Positions 62,878 to 64,000 of a stretch of 64,000 bases of DNA are shown piece after piece. The notes beneath the pieces are model-generated. The model ran no database searches. It saw nothing but the letters and a program-made list of their open reading frames with translations, and was not told the DNA's origin. The stretch's first letter is position 1. Each line of letters begins with the position of its first letter. The position numbers and the translations under genes are program-made. This stretch comes from Cecembia rubra (GTDB taxonomy: Bacteria > Bacteroidota > Bacteroidia > Cytophagales > Cyclobacteriaceae). Location of the stretch: contig NZ_PYGF01000001.1 in NCBI RefSeq assembly GCF_003014575.1, positions 186,001-250,000 of the forward strand, in the 5' to 3' direction.

Positions 62878-63447
62878 ATGAGCAATGAAATCATGAATAA
62901 ATCTGTAAAATATTTTCTTTTGGCCTTTTTATTTTCATGGTTAAGCTTTAGGTCTAATGCCCAAGATACTTCTGCGGGCTTTGCTGATTTGGTTCCCTTT
63001 GTTACTACTCCATGGGAGGTTATTGAGGCTATGCTGGATATGGCCAAAATTACCAAGGATGATTATATTATAGATCTGGGTTCTGGAGATGGGAGAATTC
63101 CAATATCAGCAGCCAAAAAATTCGGTGCCAAAGGGCTTGGTATTGAAATAGATAAGGATTTGGTCAGCGATGCATTTGATTTGGCAAAAAAGGAGGGGGT
63201 GGATCATTTGGTTGACTTTAAGCAAGGGGACTTGTTTGAATTGGATTTCAGCAAGGCCACTGTACTTACCTTATACCTTTTTCCGGATATCAATTTGAAA
63301 TTGAGGCCTAAAATATGGGGAATGCCATCCGGTACTCGGGTGATTTCTCATCGTTTTGACATGGGAGATTGGGAACCCACTGAGACTAGGACCATTGAAT
63401 TAGCGGATGGAAAGAGGCATACTGTTTTTTTGTGGATTGTGAATTGA
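62878..63447 (+). CDS. SAM-dependent methyltransferase with signal peptide
   Basis: A 189-residue class I methyltransferase fold preceded by a normal signal peptide (MNKSVKYFLLAFLFSWLSF... ending SNAQD if the ATG at 62893 is used; an upstream ATG at 62878 adds five residues). The SAM-binding motif I is DYIIDLGSGDGRIPISAA at about 65-82, then GIEID (motif II) and the family-typical TVLTLYLFPDINLKLRPKIW. Export of a SAM-dependent enzyme is puzzling because the periplasm has no known SAM pool. The same combination recurs in other bacteria. It follows the MDR gene by 9 nt. Confidence 0.88.
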   Translation: MSNEIMNKSVKYFLLAFLFSWLSFRSNAQDTSAGFADLVPFVTTPWEVIEAMLDMAKITKDDYIIDLGSGDGRIPISAAKKFGAKGLGIEIDKDLVSDAFDLAKKEGVDHLVDFKQGDLFELDFSKATVLTLYLFPDINLKLRPKIWGMPSGTRVISHRFDMGDWEPTETRTIELADGKRHTVFLWIVN

Positions 63448-63589
63448 AATTTTTGGGTTGGATATTTTTTTAATGTGAGGAATTTTTGATAAATGGAAGT
63501 TATATTATTTTTAAAAATATTACATTTCAATAATTAAATTCTTTGGAATATAATATTTCAGAAATTATCAATATATAATTGGCCGGTTT

Positions 63590-64000
63590 ATGAGATTTTG
63601 TCAGGGTCTTGTTTTCATGTTCCTTAGAGGAATAATTTACTTAATGGGATATTGTCTCTGCATTACTTTTTTATTTTCCTGTACTCAATACCAAAAACTT
63701 CCACCGGGAGATATAGAAAATGCGGGTCTTTTTTTACCAGATGGATTTGAGGCATTAGTTGTAGTGGACAGTATTGGTAGGGCCAGGCATTTGGCAGTGA
63801 GTGAGGCAGGTGATATCTATGTTAAACTTAGGGTTCCTGATAATGAGGGAAGGGGTCTGGTAGTCTTGAGAGATACAAGCAAAGACGGGAAAGCAGATAT
63901 TATAGAATATTTTGGAGGGTATCCGGATACAGGTAATTATGGCACAGCCATGCGGATTTACAACGGTTATCTTTATTTCAGCACAGCTGGAGAGGTGTAC
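63590..64000 (+). CDS. Sorbosone-dehydrogenase-like lipoprotein, 5' part only
   Basis: An open frame of 137 codons runs off the right edge of the window. It starts with a signal sequence and lipobox FLFSC (cysteine at about residue 31 from the first ATG, or 13 from ATG 63644, which is the better signal length). The mature sequence DGFEALVVVDSIGRARHLAVSEAGDIYVKL and DTSKDGKADIIEYFGG follows the first blade of PQQ/sorbosone-dehydrogenase propellers (written here in parts). It would oxidise a periplasmic sugar or related compound; the C-terminal cytochrome is not visible. Confidence 0.75.
   Translation, partial: MRFCQGLVFMFLRGIIYLMGYCLCITFLFSCTQYQKLPPGDIENAGLFLPDGFEALVVVDSIGRARHLAVSEAGDIYVKLRVPDNEGRGLVVLRDTSKDGKADIIEYFGGYPDTGNYGTAMRIYNGYLYFSTAGEVY

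Noticed and set aside
1-64000. CRISPR array, prophage, integron, intact insertion sequence, rRNA operon
   Set aside because: No regularly spaced direct repeats, phage structural genes, transposase, integrase or rRNA-like tracts were seen on either strand.

Overview
The window looks like chromosomal DNA of a Bacteroidota species, most likely Cytophagales/Cyclobacteriaceae (Algoriphagus- or Aquiflexum-like; inferred from recalled protein families, no search run). Supporting signs are a SusC/SusD pair, Oar-like and other TonB-dependent receptors with N-terminal carboxypeptidase-regulatory domains, PorT/DUF2490 barrels, many lipoproteins, TAnnTTTG-type -7 promoter elements, few Shine-Dalgarno sequences and AT-rich spacers. 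No rRNA, complete tRNA, CRISPR array, prophage or intact insertion sequence was seen.

Layout. 0.1-6.4 kb: two divergent TonB receptors sharing a 394-nt control region with a cluster of TTGGGGAAT boxes. 6.4-10.8 kb: small envelope protein, TauE/SafE exporter with an Rrf2 regulator, arginine decarboxylase. 10.9-14.3 kb: three-gene envelope operon (MORN/coiled-coil protein, DUF2490 barrel, small barrel). 14.3-20.8 kb: D-threonine aldolase/D-serine dehydratase-like enzyme, a 1139-residue propeller-HEAT-cytochrome c lipoprotein coupled to a PIG-L deacetylase, and a barrel protein. 20.8-22.1 kb: gene decay, including a broken LolA-like gene. 22.1-25.9 kb: DUF819 permease and membrane pyrophosphatase. 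26-35 kb: SusC, SusD, a small lipoprotein, an S9 peptidase and a PBP4-type carboxypeptidase, a likely peptide-uptake locus. 35-45.4 kb: DUF6544 protein, secreted lipoprotein, a GH57 homologue that seems to have lost its active site, DUF302, sugar dehydrogenase-cytochrome c, HAD phosphatase, MBL hydrolase, TetR and a Tat-exported Gfo/Idh/MocA oxidoreductase. 45.5-45.8 kb: macro-domain pseudogene. 46-51.4 kb: CocE-type hydrolase and an amidase-MFS-YdeI operon. 51.4-52.1 kb: repeat-relic spacer. 52.1-56.1 kb: operon of a KdaD-like FAH-family enzyme, a ThDP enzyme and an aldehyde dehydrogenase. 56.1-61.1 kb: BamA-family barrel, PorT barrel, TPR histidine kinase, lipoprotein. 61.3-64 kb: membrane protein, quinone-reductase-like MDR enzyme, a methyltransferase with a signal peptide, and the start of another dehydrogenase lipoprotein.

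The theme is a scavenging heterotroph: outer-membrane import, periplasmic peptidases and hydrolases, and periplasmic dehydrogenases that pass electrons to cytochrome c. The best leads are the MORN/DUF2490 operon, the GH57 pseudoenzyme, the exported methyltransferase, the FAH-ThDP-ALDH operon and two near-identical palindromes in front of unrelated secreted-protein genes. Nothing seen proves a wholly new system.
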